A DNA stretch of 8,473 nt from NCBI GenBank assembly GCA_039812545.1, contig JBDIAR010000147.1:1-8473 (forward strand). Direction: 5' to 3'. Made by a program: the position numbers and the translations under genes. Below, one piece after another: positions 1 to 5,632 of the stretch. Below the pieces are notes generated by a model. That model was not told the DNA's origin and did no database searches. It saw only the letters and a program-made list of their open reading frames with translations. Numbering within the stretch: position 1 is the stretch's first letter; each line of letters begins with the position of its first letter. The stretch comes from JBDIAR01 sp039812545. Lineage in GTDB: Bacteria > Actinomycetota > Actinomycetes > Actinomycetales > Dermatophilaceae.

Positions 1-79
1 CAAAATCGCCCGATCGGGCGAAATCGACGCCTCCGATCGGGTTTCGGACCCGGAAATCGCCCGATCGGGCGAAATTGTC
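1..79. repeat. 79-bp palindrome-pair repeat, copy 1
   Basis: This segment matches 151-229 at 77 of 79 positions (differences at 36 and 37). It contains two copies of the perfect 16-bp palindrome TCGCCCGATCGGGCGA (6-21 and 57-72, 51 bp apart), each flanked by A-rich triplets (AAA before, AAT after). Between them is a short hairpin CGGGT-TTCGG-ACCCG. On the minus strand the palindromes at 6-21 and 57-72 are followed by TTTT and TTT, so they could act as terminators for leftward transcription. The element begins at the window edge, so the array may continue outside. It could be a REP-like repeat, a regulator or nucleoid-protein site, or a terminator cluster; the sequence does not decide between these. 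Confidence 0.85.
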
Positions 80-150
80 AGCCCCCAGCCGCCACGGTCA
101 CGGATGGCCGGGGATCGCGGTCCGCCCGCTCCCGGTCGGGCCCCGCTCTA
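80..150. other. 71-bp spacer between the two repeat copies
   Basis: No gene is supported here. Just after the repeat, the first ~15-19 bases (from 77) resemble the start of the ABC exporter 3' end (from 231), with a 3-bp indel. The minus-strand reading ending in the TGA at 78-80 gives a tail with the pattern R-x-G-x-x-R-E and a terminal G-G-stop, as in the exporter. This may be a decayed duplicate of the exporter tail, or chance in GC-rich DNA. Confidence 0.4.
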
Positions 151-229
151 CAAAATCGCCCGATCGGGCGAAATCGACGCCTCCGGCCGGGTTTCGGACC
201 CGGAAATCGCCCGATCGGGCGAAATTGTC
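151..229. repeat. 79-bp palindrome-pair repeat, copy 2
   Basis: This is the second copy of the element, offset by exactly 150 bp from the first. The 16-bp palindromes are at 156-171 and 207-222. The two changes relative to copy 1 (AT to GC) extend the central hairpin to CCGGGT-TTCGG-ACCCGG (187-203). It ends one base before the exporter stop codon complement at 231-233, so it forms the 3' flank of that gene. Copy 2 has an extra GTC triplet (228-230 region) at its right edge. Confidence 0.85.
152..222 (-). terminator. Possible hairpin terminator cluster after the ABC exporter
   Basis: Read on the minus strand from the exporter stop, the transcript meets three hairpins in a row. They are the palindrome at 222-207 (6-bp stem, GAUC loop, then UUU), the stem at 203-187 (6-bp stem, 5-nt loop), and the palindrome at 171-156 followed by UUUU. 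This is a plausible multi-hairpin terminator, although the U runs are short and the same DNA may serve another purpose. Confidence 0.4.
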
Positions 230-230
230 G

Positions 231-2129
231 TCAGCCCCCCACCGCCCCCTGCGACGCGAACTGGGTCGTATACAGCTCCCGGTACAGCCCGGGCCGATCC
301 ACCAACTCCTCGTGCCGGCCGCGCTGCACGATCCGACCGTCGGCGATCACCAGGATCAGGTCGGCCCCCCGGATCGTGGACAGCCGGTGAGCGATCACCA
401 GCGCGGTCCGCCCGGCCAGCGCCGAGTCCAGCGCCCGCTGAACCGCGGCCTCGGATTCGGAGTCCAGGTGCGCGGTCGCCTCGTCCAGCACGATCACCTC
501 GGGCGCCTTGAGCAGCAGCCGAGCGATGGCGATCCGCTGCTTCTCCCCGCCGGACAGCCGATGCCCGCGGTCGCCGACCACGGTGTCCAGGCCCTGCGGC
601 AGCGAGTCGATCAGGTGTTGGATCTGCGCCGCCCGACAGGCCGCTTCGATCTCGGCCAGGGTCGCGTCCGGCCGCGCATAACGCAGGTTCGCCGCCAGCG
701 TGTCGTGGAACAGGTGCGCCTCTTGGGTCACCACGCCCACCCGATCGGAGATCGACTCCAGCGTCGCGTCCCGCAGGTTCACCCCGCCGAGCGAGACCAC
801 CCCGGAGGTCGGGTCGTACAGTCGCGGCACCAGAGCCGTGATCGTCGACTTGCCGGCCCCGCTCGGCCCCACCAGCGCCACCAGCATCCCGGGCGACGCC
901 TCGAAACTGATCGAGTGCAGCACCTGCCCGCCCCGGCGCCGGTCCGACACCATGACGCCCTCGAGGCTGGCCAGGGACACCTCCTCGACCCCGGGGTAGG
1001 TGAACGACACGTCGTCGAACCGCACGCTGGTCGGCCCCGGCGGCAGCGCCCGAGCCGTCGGCGACTGCGCCACCAACGGCTCGAGGTCGATCACCTCGAA
1101 GACCCGCTCGAACGACACCAGCGCCGTCATCACGTCGACCCGCACATTGGACAGCGACGTCAACGGCCCGTACAGCCGGGCCAGCAGCGCCGCGAGCGCG
1201 AGCATCGTCCCGACGGTCAGCGTCCCGTCGATGGCCATCAGCCCCCCGAACCCGTACACCATCGCGGTCGCCACCGCCGCGATCAGGGTGAGGATCGACA
1301 TGAACGCCACCCGGTTCAACGCGATCTTGACCCCGGTCTCGGCGACGCGACGGGCGCGTTCGGCATACTCGCGTTCCTCGACGACCGGGTTCCCGAACAG
1401 CTTGACGAGCAGCGCCCCCGCGACGTTGAACCGTTCGGTCATCCGCGAGCCGAGGTCGGCGTTGAGGGTCATCTGCCGCGCCGCCAGCCCGGCCAGGCGC
1501 CGCCCCATCAGCCGCGCCGGCAGCAGGAAGAACGGCACCAGCACCAGCGCCGCCAGCGTGATCTGCCAGGACAACGAGAACATCGCCGCCAAAATCAGCA
1601 CGAGCGAGACGATATTGCTGACGACCGAACTCATCACCGAGGTGAAGGCCTGTTGCGCGCCGATGACGTCGGAGTTGAGTCGGCTGACCAGGGCGCCGGT
1701 CTGAGTATGCGTGAAGAAGGCGATGGGTTGTCGCAGCACGTGCCCGAATACCTGGGTTCTCAGGTTCAGGATCAACCCCTCACCGATGGTCGCGGAGAAC
1801 CACCGCATGATCACCGTGAGCACCGTGTCGAGGACCGCGAGCGCCCCGACCAGCAGCGCGAGCCGGATGACCAGACCGGAGTCCTTGGGGACCACCCCGT
1901 CGTCGATGATCCGCTTGAGCAGCAGCGGGACGACGACCACGAGCGAGGCCTCGATCAGCACGAGCACCAGGAAGCCGGTGATCTTCCCCGAGAACGGCCG
2001 GGCGTATGCCATGACGCGCCGGGCCAGCCCCGGCGGCAGGTCGTGGTCGCGGACCGAGGAGTCCTTCATCATCGAGCGGATCGGGCTGCCCGGACCCATC
2101 CCCATCCCGCCGAAGCCGCCCATACTCAC
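231..2129 (-). CDS. ABC exporter, fused transmembrane and ATPase domains
   Basis: A complete 632-residue half-transporter of the type IV exporter (MsbA/multidrug) fold that would work as a dimer in the plasma membrane. The transmembrane part spans about residues 48-325 with hydrophobic stretches near 50-70, 88-108, 162-182, 187-205, 275-295 and 302-322. The nucleotide-binding domain has all catalytic elements: A-loop Tyr in FTYPG (378), Walker A GPSGAGKST (421-429), Q-loop Gln469, signature LSGGE (525-529), Walker B VIVLDE (545-550) with the catalytic Glu, and H-loop His581. A segment of about 20 residues (383-402) is inserted between the A-loop strand and the next strand; I believe related actinobacterial exporters share it. 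The N-terminus is Gly/Met-rich. The GTG at 2129 is preferred over the ATG at 2123 because a TATCGT box lies exactly 6 nt upstream. The substrate cannot be inferred; lipid or drug export is possible. Confidence 0.95.
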   Translation of the reverse strand: MSMGGFGGMGMGPGSPIRSMMKDSSVRDHDLPPGLARRVMAYARPFSGKITGFLVLVLIEASLVVVVPLLLKRIIDDGVVPKDSGLVIRLALLVGALAVLDTVLTVIMRWFSATIGEGLILNLRTQVFGHVLRQPIAFFTHTQTGALVSRLNSDVIGAQQAFTSVMSSVVSNIVSLVLILAAMFSLSWQITLAALVLVPFFLLPARLMGRRLAGLAARQMTLNADLGSRMTERFNVAGALLVKLFGNPVVEEREYAERARRVAETGVKIALNRVAFMSILTLIAAVATAMVYGFGGLMAIDGTLTVGTMLALAALLARLYGPLTSLSNVRVDVMTALVSFERVFEVIDLEPLVAQSPTARALPPGPTSVRFDDVSFTYPGVEEVSLASLEGVMVSDRRRGGQVLHSISFEASPGMLVALVGPSGAGKSTITALVPRLYDPTSGVVSLGGVNLRDATLESISDRVGVVTQEAHLFHDTLAANLRYARPDATLAEIEAACRAAQIQHLIDSLPQGLDTVVGDRGHRLSGGEKQRIAIARLLLKAPEVIVLDEATAHLDSESEAAVQRALDSALAGRTALVIAHRLSTIRGADLILVIADGRIVQRGRHEELVDRPGLYRELYTTQFASQGAVGG

Positions 2130-2135
2130 GGGCCA

Positions 2136-2141
2136 ACGATA
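2136..2141 (-). promoter_or_regulatory. Putative -10 box (TATCGT) of the ABC exporter, leaderless
   Basis: On the minus strand TATCGT is followed by six bases and then the GTG start codon at 2129. Transcription starting 7 nt after the -10 would begin at the G of the start codon. No convincing -35 is seen. The -35 position falls within the third of the direct repeats at 2144-2200, so an activator could replace it. Confidence 0.5.
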
Positions 2142-2143
2142 CG

Positions 2144-2200
2144 GGCCGACGAGACCGACTCGCGCCGGAGCCGCCGACTCAAGCCGGCGCCGCCGACTCA
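2144..2200 (-). repeat. Three 19-bp direct repeats upstream of the ABC exporter promoter
   Basis: Read on the minus strand there are three consecutive 19-bp units. Units 1 (2200-2182) and 2 (2181-2163) share TGAGTCGGCGGC and differ at two positions. Unit 3 (2162-2144) keeps GAGTCGG and then diverges. Unit 1 begins with the stop codon of the DUF2207 gene, and unit 3 ends 2 bp before the -10 box. They fill most of the 68-bp gap between the two genes. Regular tandem copies ending at a promoter suggest an operator, but slippage in GC-rich DNA could give the same pattern. Confidence 0.6.
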
Positions 2201-3505
2201 GAAGTCGCAGCCGCCCAGGTCGCAGCCGTCGCAGCCGTCGCCGATGTCGAACAGATCACCCGCATTGGACAGGAAGTCGCCCATCCCGTTCGCGACCCCC
2301 TCCAGTCCGCCGGTCACCGCCTCGACGAACGCCCCGGCGTCCAGCCCGCTCAACGCGTCCAGCCCGTCGAGCAGGCTCCCCGTGCCGTCGAACGCGTCGA
2401 CGAGCAGCGCGGCGTCCCAGGCGACATCGCCGAGCGCGTCGAGCAGGTACAGCCCGTCGAACCAGGTCAGGTCGAAGTACGCATCGGCGACCCCGGCCAG
2501 ATGCGCCTTGGCCGCGACCTCCCCGAAGAGCTTCGCCCACCGGTCGGCCACCCCGAAGATCAGCGCATACGGCAGGTACCGGCTGAAGATGTCGGCGGCC
2601 TCCTCGAACCTGATCTGATCGGCTTCCGCTTTGGTCAGGTATTCCTTGAACCCGAGGGTTTGGATCCGGGCCGCCGTCCCGTATGCCGTGCGCGGGGTTC
2701 GCCCGCGCCCGCCCCACAGCAGCAGCCCGGCGCTGAGCAGCAGACCGGCCGGCACGGCCATCGGCCACCAGCCGTACTTCGCGCGCATCGAGGCGCTCGC
2801 GGCGACCGCCACGGCCACGACGATGCCGAGCAGCGCCAACGGCCAGCCCAGGCAGCCGAGGCGACGGTTCCGGTCGAGGGGGTGTTTGGCATACCAGCCG
2901 CGGTCGACGACCTCGCGGTACAGGTCGACCTGGGCCTGACGCATCGTCATCCCGAAATCGGTCTTGAGCTGGGACAGCCGCACGCTCGGGCCGGCGGCGA
3001 ACAGCGCGGTGAGCAGCTTGCGCTCGAAGTCGAGGAGTTCCGGGCCGGGGGCCTTGTCGGAGCGGACGAGTTCCCAGTCGCCGGCGTGCGGCTTCTTCTC
3101 ACTCTTCTTCTTCGGCCCGCCGGCCGGGGTGTCAGACCCGGTCGCGCCGTCGGCCGCATCGCTCCCGTCGGGAAGGGCCACGATCGTGTAGTACCCGCGA
3201 ACCGCGAGGTCGATGAGCGTGGAGGAGACGTCGACGACGTCGGCGCGACCGTCCAGCACCGTCCCGCACAGGCCGGGGGTCAGTCCGTCGGGTGGACTGA
3301 AGCGGACGGCGACGGTGCCGGCATACTCCCCGGAGGCCGAGCGGATCCGGGCGGTGTCGTGCGGCATACCGGGCAGCGGGACCTCGCCGGGGGTCACCTT
3401 GGTGAAGATCTCGTCGCTGCGCCGACGCCGGAACCAGATGACGATGGGCACGAAGACGAGCAGCGGCAGCAGCCCCAGGATCACGTATTCGGCGGCAAGC
3501 GGCAT
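2198..3505 (-). CDS. DUF2207-type membrane protein, short form
   Basis: A 435-residue membrane protein matching the cytoplasmic half of the DUF2207 family, whose function is not established. It begins with a membrane segment (5-25) and an RRRR stop-transfer sequence. Next comes the family stretch with SPPDGLTPG (70-78) and the STLIDLAVRGYY motif (95-106), then a Lys-rich acidic linker (115-145). A helical region follows, then two membrane segments (219-238, 246-264) and the conserved GFKEYL...RYLPYALIFGVADRWAKLF block (285-327). Full-length members normally start with a signal peptide and an extracytoplasmic domain of about 200 residues, which is absent here. The tail is rich in Leu/Asp/Gly and ends in GCDGCDLGGCDF. 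The start at 3505 was chosen because GGGGGA (3519-3514) lies 8 nt upstream; ATG 3514 (438 residues) is possible. The stop is 68 bp from the exporter start, so read-through is plausible. Confidence 0.85.
   Translation of the reverse strand: MPLAAEYVILGLLPLLVFVPIVIWFRRRRSDEIFTKVTPGEVPLPGMPHDTARIRSASGEYAGTVAVRFSPPDGLTPGLCGTVLDGRADVVDVSSTLIDLAVRGYYTIVALPDGSDAADGATGSDTPAGGPKKKSEKKPHAGDWELVRSDKAPGPELLDFERKLLTALFAAGPSVRLSQLKTDFGMTMRQAQVDLYREVVDRGWYAKHPLDRNRRLGCLGWPLALLGIVVAVAVAASASMRAKYGWWPMAVPAGLLLSAGLLLWGGRGRTPRTAYGTAARIQTLGFKEYLTKAEADQIRFEEAADIFSRYLPYALIFGVADRWAKLFGEVAAKAHLAGVADAYFDLTWFDGLYLLDALGDVAWDAALLVDAFDGTGSLLDGLDALSGLDAGAFVEAVTGGLEGVANGMGDFLSNAGDLFDIGDGCDGCDLGGCDF
2204..2236 (-). repeat. 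GTCGCAGCC short repeats encoding the Cys tail
   Basis: The 9-mer GTCGCAGCC (plus strand) occurs at 2204-2212, 2219-2227 and 2228-2236. The last two are tandem. On the coding strand each copy contributes Gly-Cys-Asp, giving the GCDGCDLGGCD tail of the DUF2207 protein. This looks like expansion by slippage within the coding region. Confidence 0.7.
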
Positions 3506-3513
3506 GACAGTCA

Positions 3514-3519
3514 TCCCCC
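3514..3519 (-). promoter_or_regulatory. Ribosome binding site deciding the DUF2207 gene start
   Basis: GGGGGA on the minus strand lies 8 nt before ATG 3505. It overlaps the alternative upstream ATG at 3514, which would have no properly spaced Shine-Dalgarno of its own. Confidence 0.5.
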
Positions 3520-3544
3520 GTACGGTCCGGCAGCAGGCAGCCCC

Positions 3545-3550
3545 ACCCTA
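3545..3550 (-). promoter_or_regulatory. Weak candidate -10 (TAGGGT) for the DUF2207 gene
   Basis: TAGGGT fits TANNNT on the minus strand. A start about 7 nt downstream (near 3538) would leave a short leader carrying the GGGGGA ribosome binding site. No clear -35 accompanies it, so it remains tentative. Confidence 0.25.
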
Positions 3551-3621
3551 CCCGCCGTCCCCATGCGGATCTGCACCGTCGGGCGTGGGGCGGACGACTG
3601 CGGTCGGGCGGGAGCGGGCGC

Positions 3622-3627
3622 TAATTT
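3622..3627 (+). promoter_or_regulatory. Putative -10 box (TAATTT) of the phosphatase gene, leaderless
   Basis: TAATTT is the most AT-rich stretch of the divergent region and lies exactly 6 nt before ATG 3634. The predicted transcript would start on the A of the start codon. No Shine-Dalgarno precedes the ATG, which agrees with leaderless expression. Confidence 0.55.
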
Positions 3628-3633
3628 GGGCGC

Positions 3634-4728
3634 ATGACCCGTCCCCACCTCGCCGCCGTCGTCGAGGATGCCTGGCACGTCCAACTCGACCGGCTGTTGC
3701 GCCGCCGCGACTGGAGCAACCGGATCATCGCGCACACCGGGTACGGGTCGCCGGAGTTCGTGCGGGTGTTCTGCCGGGTCCTGCTCGGCCCGCCCAGCGT
3801 TCCCTTGGACGCGGAGGAGCCGTTCGACCCGACCTATGGCGGTATGCGATCCCCCTTCCGTCGGCGTCGGGGCTGGCGATCCTTCCTCACGGTCCCGGGT
3901 CTGCACGTTCCGCTGACGATCACCGTCGGCGGGCGGGAGTTCCACGGCCGGTCCGATCGCAGCGGCCACGTCGACGTGACCTTCCGGGATCACGGACTGA
4001 CGCCGGGCTGGCATGACGTGACGATCACCTGCGAGCAGGCCGAACCCACGGCCGCGCAGGTCTTCATCGTCGATCCCGAGGTGCGCCACGGCCTGATCAG
4101 CGACATCGACGACACGGTGATCTCCACGTCGCTGCCGCGTATCCTCATCGCCGCGTGGAACACGTTCGTGCTCAACGAGGGTGCGCGCAAGGTCGTGGAG
4201 GGGATGGCACCGCTTTACCGTGACGTGCTGGCGGCCCATCCCGGGGCCCCGGTCTTCTACGTCTCGACCGGCGCCTGGAACACCGCACCGACCCTGACGA
4301 GATTCCTTGCCGCACATGGCTATCCGGCCGGGCCGCTGTTGCTGACGGACTGGGGCCCGACGAACACCGGCTGGTTCCGCAGCGGTCAGGAGCACAAGAG
4401 GCGTTCGCTGCACCGACTGGCCCGGGACTTCCCGCAGATCCAGTGGTTGCTGGTCGGCGACGACGGGCAGCACGACGTCGCGATCTACTCCGAGTTCGCC
4501 GAGGCGCGCCCCGAACTCGTCGACGCGATCCTCATCCGTCAGTTGAGCGCGGCCGAACAGGTTCTCTCGCATGGTTTTCCGGTGTCCACCGAGGAACTCA
4601 CCGGCGGGCGTCGCGCGCCGCGAGAGGTCCAGATGTTCTCCGCCCCGGACGGCTACGGCCTGATGAGATTGCTGCGCAACGCCGGCAAGCTGGAGTTGCC
4701 GACCGTTCCCCAACCGGCGAACGACTGA
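3634..4728 (+). CDS. APP1/DUF2183-family HAD phosphatase
   Basis: A complete 364-residue protein with the bacterial form of the catalytic domain of yeast App1 phosphatidate phosphatase (DUF2183), a HAD-superfamily fold. The HAD motifs are all present: motif I DIDDTV (157-162, Asp157 the expected nucleophile and Asp159 the acid/base), motif II in STGAW (211-215), motif III Lys in QEHK (252-255), and motif IV GDDGQHD (275-281). The family stretch TDWGPT...WFRSG (238-251) is also intact. Residues about 80-145 form a beta-rich segment of unknown role. There is no signal peptide or membrane segment, so a cytoplasmic protein is expected. Phosphatidate as substrate is inferred from the eukaryotic relative and not proven for bacterial members. 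It is probably cotranscribed with the glycosylase gene 8 bp downstream. Confidence 0.92.
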   Translation: MTRPHLAAVVEDAWHVQLDRLLRRRDWSNRIIAHTGYGSPEFVRVFCRVLLGPPSVPLDAEEPFDPTYGGMRSPFRRRRGWRSFLTVPGLHVPLTITVGGREFHGRSDRSGHVDVTFRDHGLTPGWHDVTITCEQAEPTAAQVFIVDPEVRHGLISDIDDTVISTSLPRILIAAWNTFVLNEGARKVVEGMAPLYRDVLAAHPGAPVFYVSTGAWNTAPTLTRFLAAHGYPAGPLLLTDWGPTNTGWFRSGQEHKRRSLHRLARDFPQIQWLLVGDDGQHDVAIYSEFAEARPELVDAILIRQLSAAEQVLSHGFPVSTEELTGGRRAPREVQMFSAPDGYGLMRLLRNAGKLELPTVPQPAND

Positions 4729-4730
4729 GG
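4727..4730 (+). promoter_or_regulatory. Ribosome binding site (GAGG) of the glycosylase gene
   Basis: GAGG overlaps the TGA stop of the phosphatase gene and lies 6 nt before ATG 4737. This suggests translational coupling and supports the MPELPEV start. Confidence 0.6.
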
Positions 4731-4736
4731 TTTGGT

Positions 4737-5597
4737 ATGCCGGAGCTGCCCGAGGTGCAGGCCCTCGTCGACTTCCTCGACACGAGGGTGACCGGTCAGG
4801 CGATCGCCGGGATCGAACTCGGGTCGATCTCGGTGCTGAAGACCTTCGACCCGCCGCCGCAGGCCCTGCTCGGCGGCATCGTCGACGGCGTACACCGCCA
4901 CGGCAAGTTCCTCGACGTCGACGTGGACGGCATACATCTGGTGTTCCACCTGGCGCGGGCCGGCTGGTTGCGCTGGTACGACGCGGTGCCGGCGACCACC
5001 GTCAAGCCCGGCAAGTCGCCGATCGCGTTGCGGGTCAGGCTCTCCGACGGGTCGGGCTTCGACCTGACGGAGGCGGGGACGAAGAAGTCGCTCGCGGCAT
5101 ACCTGGTCACCCGCGTCGAGGACGTGCCCGGGGTGGCCCGGCTCGGACCGGACCCGCTGGCGCCGGAGTTCACCCTGGACGCCTTTGCCGCGCTGCTGGC
5201 CGGGCGGCGGATGCAGATCAAAGGAGTGTTGCGCGACCAGGAGATCCTCGCCGGGGTCGGCAACGCGTACAGCGACGAGGTGTTGCACGTCGCGCGGTTG
5301 TCGCCGTTCGCGATCGCGGGCAACCTCAAGGACGCCGACGTCGAGCGCCTTTATGCCGCACTGCAATCGACGTTGCGCGGGGCCGTGGTGGCGGCCTCGG
5401 GCAAGCCGGCGGCCGAACTCAAGGACGCCAAGCGGGCGGGGATGCGGGTGCACGGTCGGACCGGTCAGGTCTGTCCGGAGTGCGGCGACGTGGTGCGCGA
5501 GGTGTCCTTCGCGGACACCTCGCTGCAGTACTGCGCGACCTGTCAGACCGGGGGCAAGCCGCTGGCGGACCGGCGAATGTCGCGGTTGCTGAAGTAG
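4737..5597 (+). CDS. Fpg/Nei-family DNA glycosylase, divergent form
   Basis: A 286-residue base-excision-repair glycosylase/AP lyase. The start is fixed by the MPELPEV N-terminus, in which Pro2 (nucleophile) and Glu3 are catalytic after Met removal. Lys57 in HGKFL matches the conserved beta-hairpin Lys. The helix-two-turn-helix contains DQEILAGVGNAYSDEVLHVARLSP (167-190). A C-terminal zinc finger has C246-x2-C249 and C266-x2-C269. Three canonical Fpg features are altered: the void-filling Met of HLGMSG is Arg74 (HLARAG), the DPRRFG loop supplying Arg and Phe is replaced by EAGTKKS (112-118), and the zinc-finger Arg before the third Cys appears to be Thr261. Lesion preference (8-oxoguanine or oxidised pyrimidines) therefore cannot be assigned. 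I believe this type is widespread in Actinomycetes. Upstream in-frame starts were rejected because they lie inside the phosphatase gene. Confidence 0.93.
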   Translation: MPELPEVQALVDFLDTRVTGQAIAGIELGSISVLKTFDPPPQALLGGIVDGVHRHGKFLDVDVDGIHLVFHLARAGWLRWYDAVPATTVKPGKSPIALRVRLSDGSGFDLTEAGTKKSLAAYLVTRVEDVPGVARLGPDPLAPEFTLDAFAALLAGRRMQIKGVLRDQEILAGVGNAYSDEVLHVARLSPFAIAGNLKDADVERLYAALQSTLRGAVVAASGKPAAELKDAKRAGMRVHGRTGQVCPECGDVVREVSFADTSLQYCATCQTGGKPLADRRMSRLLK

Positions 5598-5620
5598 CCG
5601 GGCGCGTTTTCCCGCGGTCG

Positions 5621-5626
5621 TACACT
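5621..5626 (+). promoter_or_regulatory. Putative -10 box (TACACT) of pdxY, leaderless
   Basis: TACACT is followed by six bases and the GTG start at 5633. There is no Shine-Dalgarno. No good -35 exists at 16-19 bp. The stretch before it includes CGCGTTTTCCCGCG, with complementary ends, possibly a weak terminator for the glycosylase transcript. Confidence 0.5.
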
Positions 5627-5632
5627 GCCCGG

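Larger units (their letters stand above)
3515..3633. promoter_or_regulatory. Divergent promoter region
   Basis: This 119-bp gap separates the minus-strand DUF2207 gene from the plus-strand phosphatase gene. It holds the TAATTT box for the phosphatase (3622-3627) and, on the minus strand, a possible -10 TAGGGT (3550-3545) that would give the DUF2207 gene a leader of about 33 nt. No strong -35 elements or clear operator are visible. Confidence 0.5.

Noticed and set aside
1..229. The repeats as a CRISPR array
   Set aside because: There are only two units and the repeats are longer than CRISPR repeats. The internal palindrome pairs have constant rather than unique spacing sequence, and no cas gene is near.
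75..2618. A very long plus-strand open frame (847 codons) across the exporter region
   Set aside because: It is antisense to the ABC exporter, which has complete family motifs. Its translation is low-complexity Arg/Pro/His/Gln-rich, the usual shadow in GC-rich DNA.
4443..4736. Upstream in-frame extension of the glycosylase gene
   Set aside because: It lies inside the phosphatase gene in another frame. The family N-terminus MPELPEV and the GAGG site place the start at 4737.
5480..5632. Upstream in-frame extension of pdxY
   Set aside because: It overlaps the zinc-finger end of the glycosylase gene. PdxY proteins begin at the (M/V)RILSIQSH segment, and the -10 box lies just before GTG 5633.
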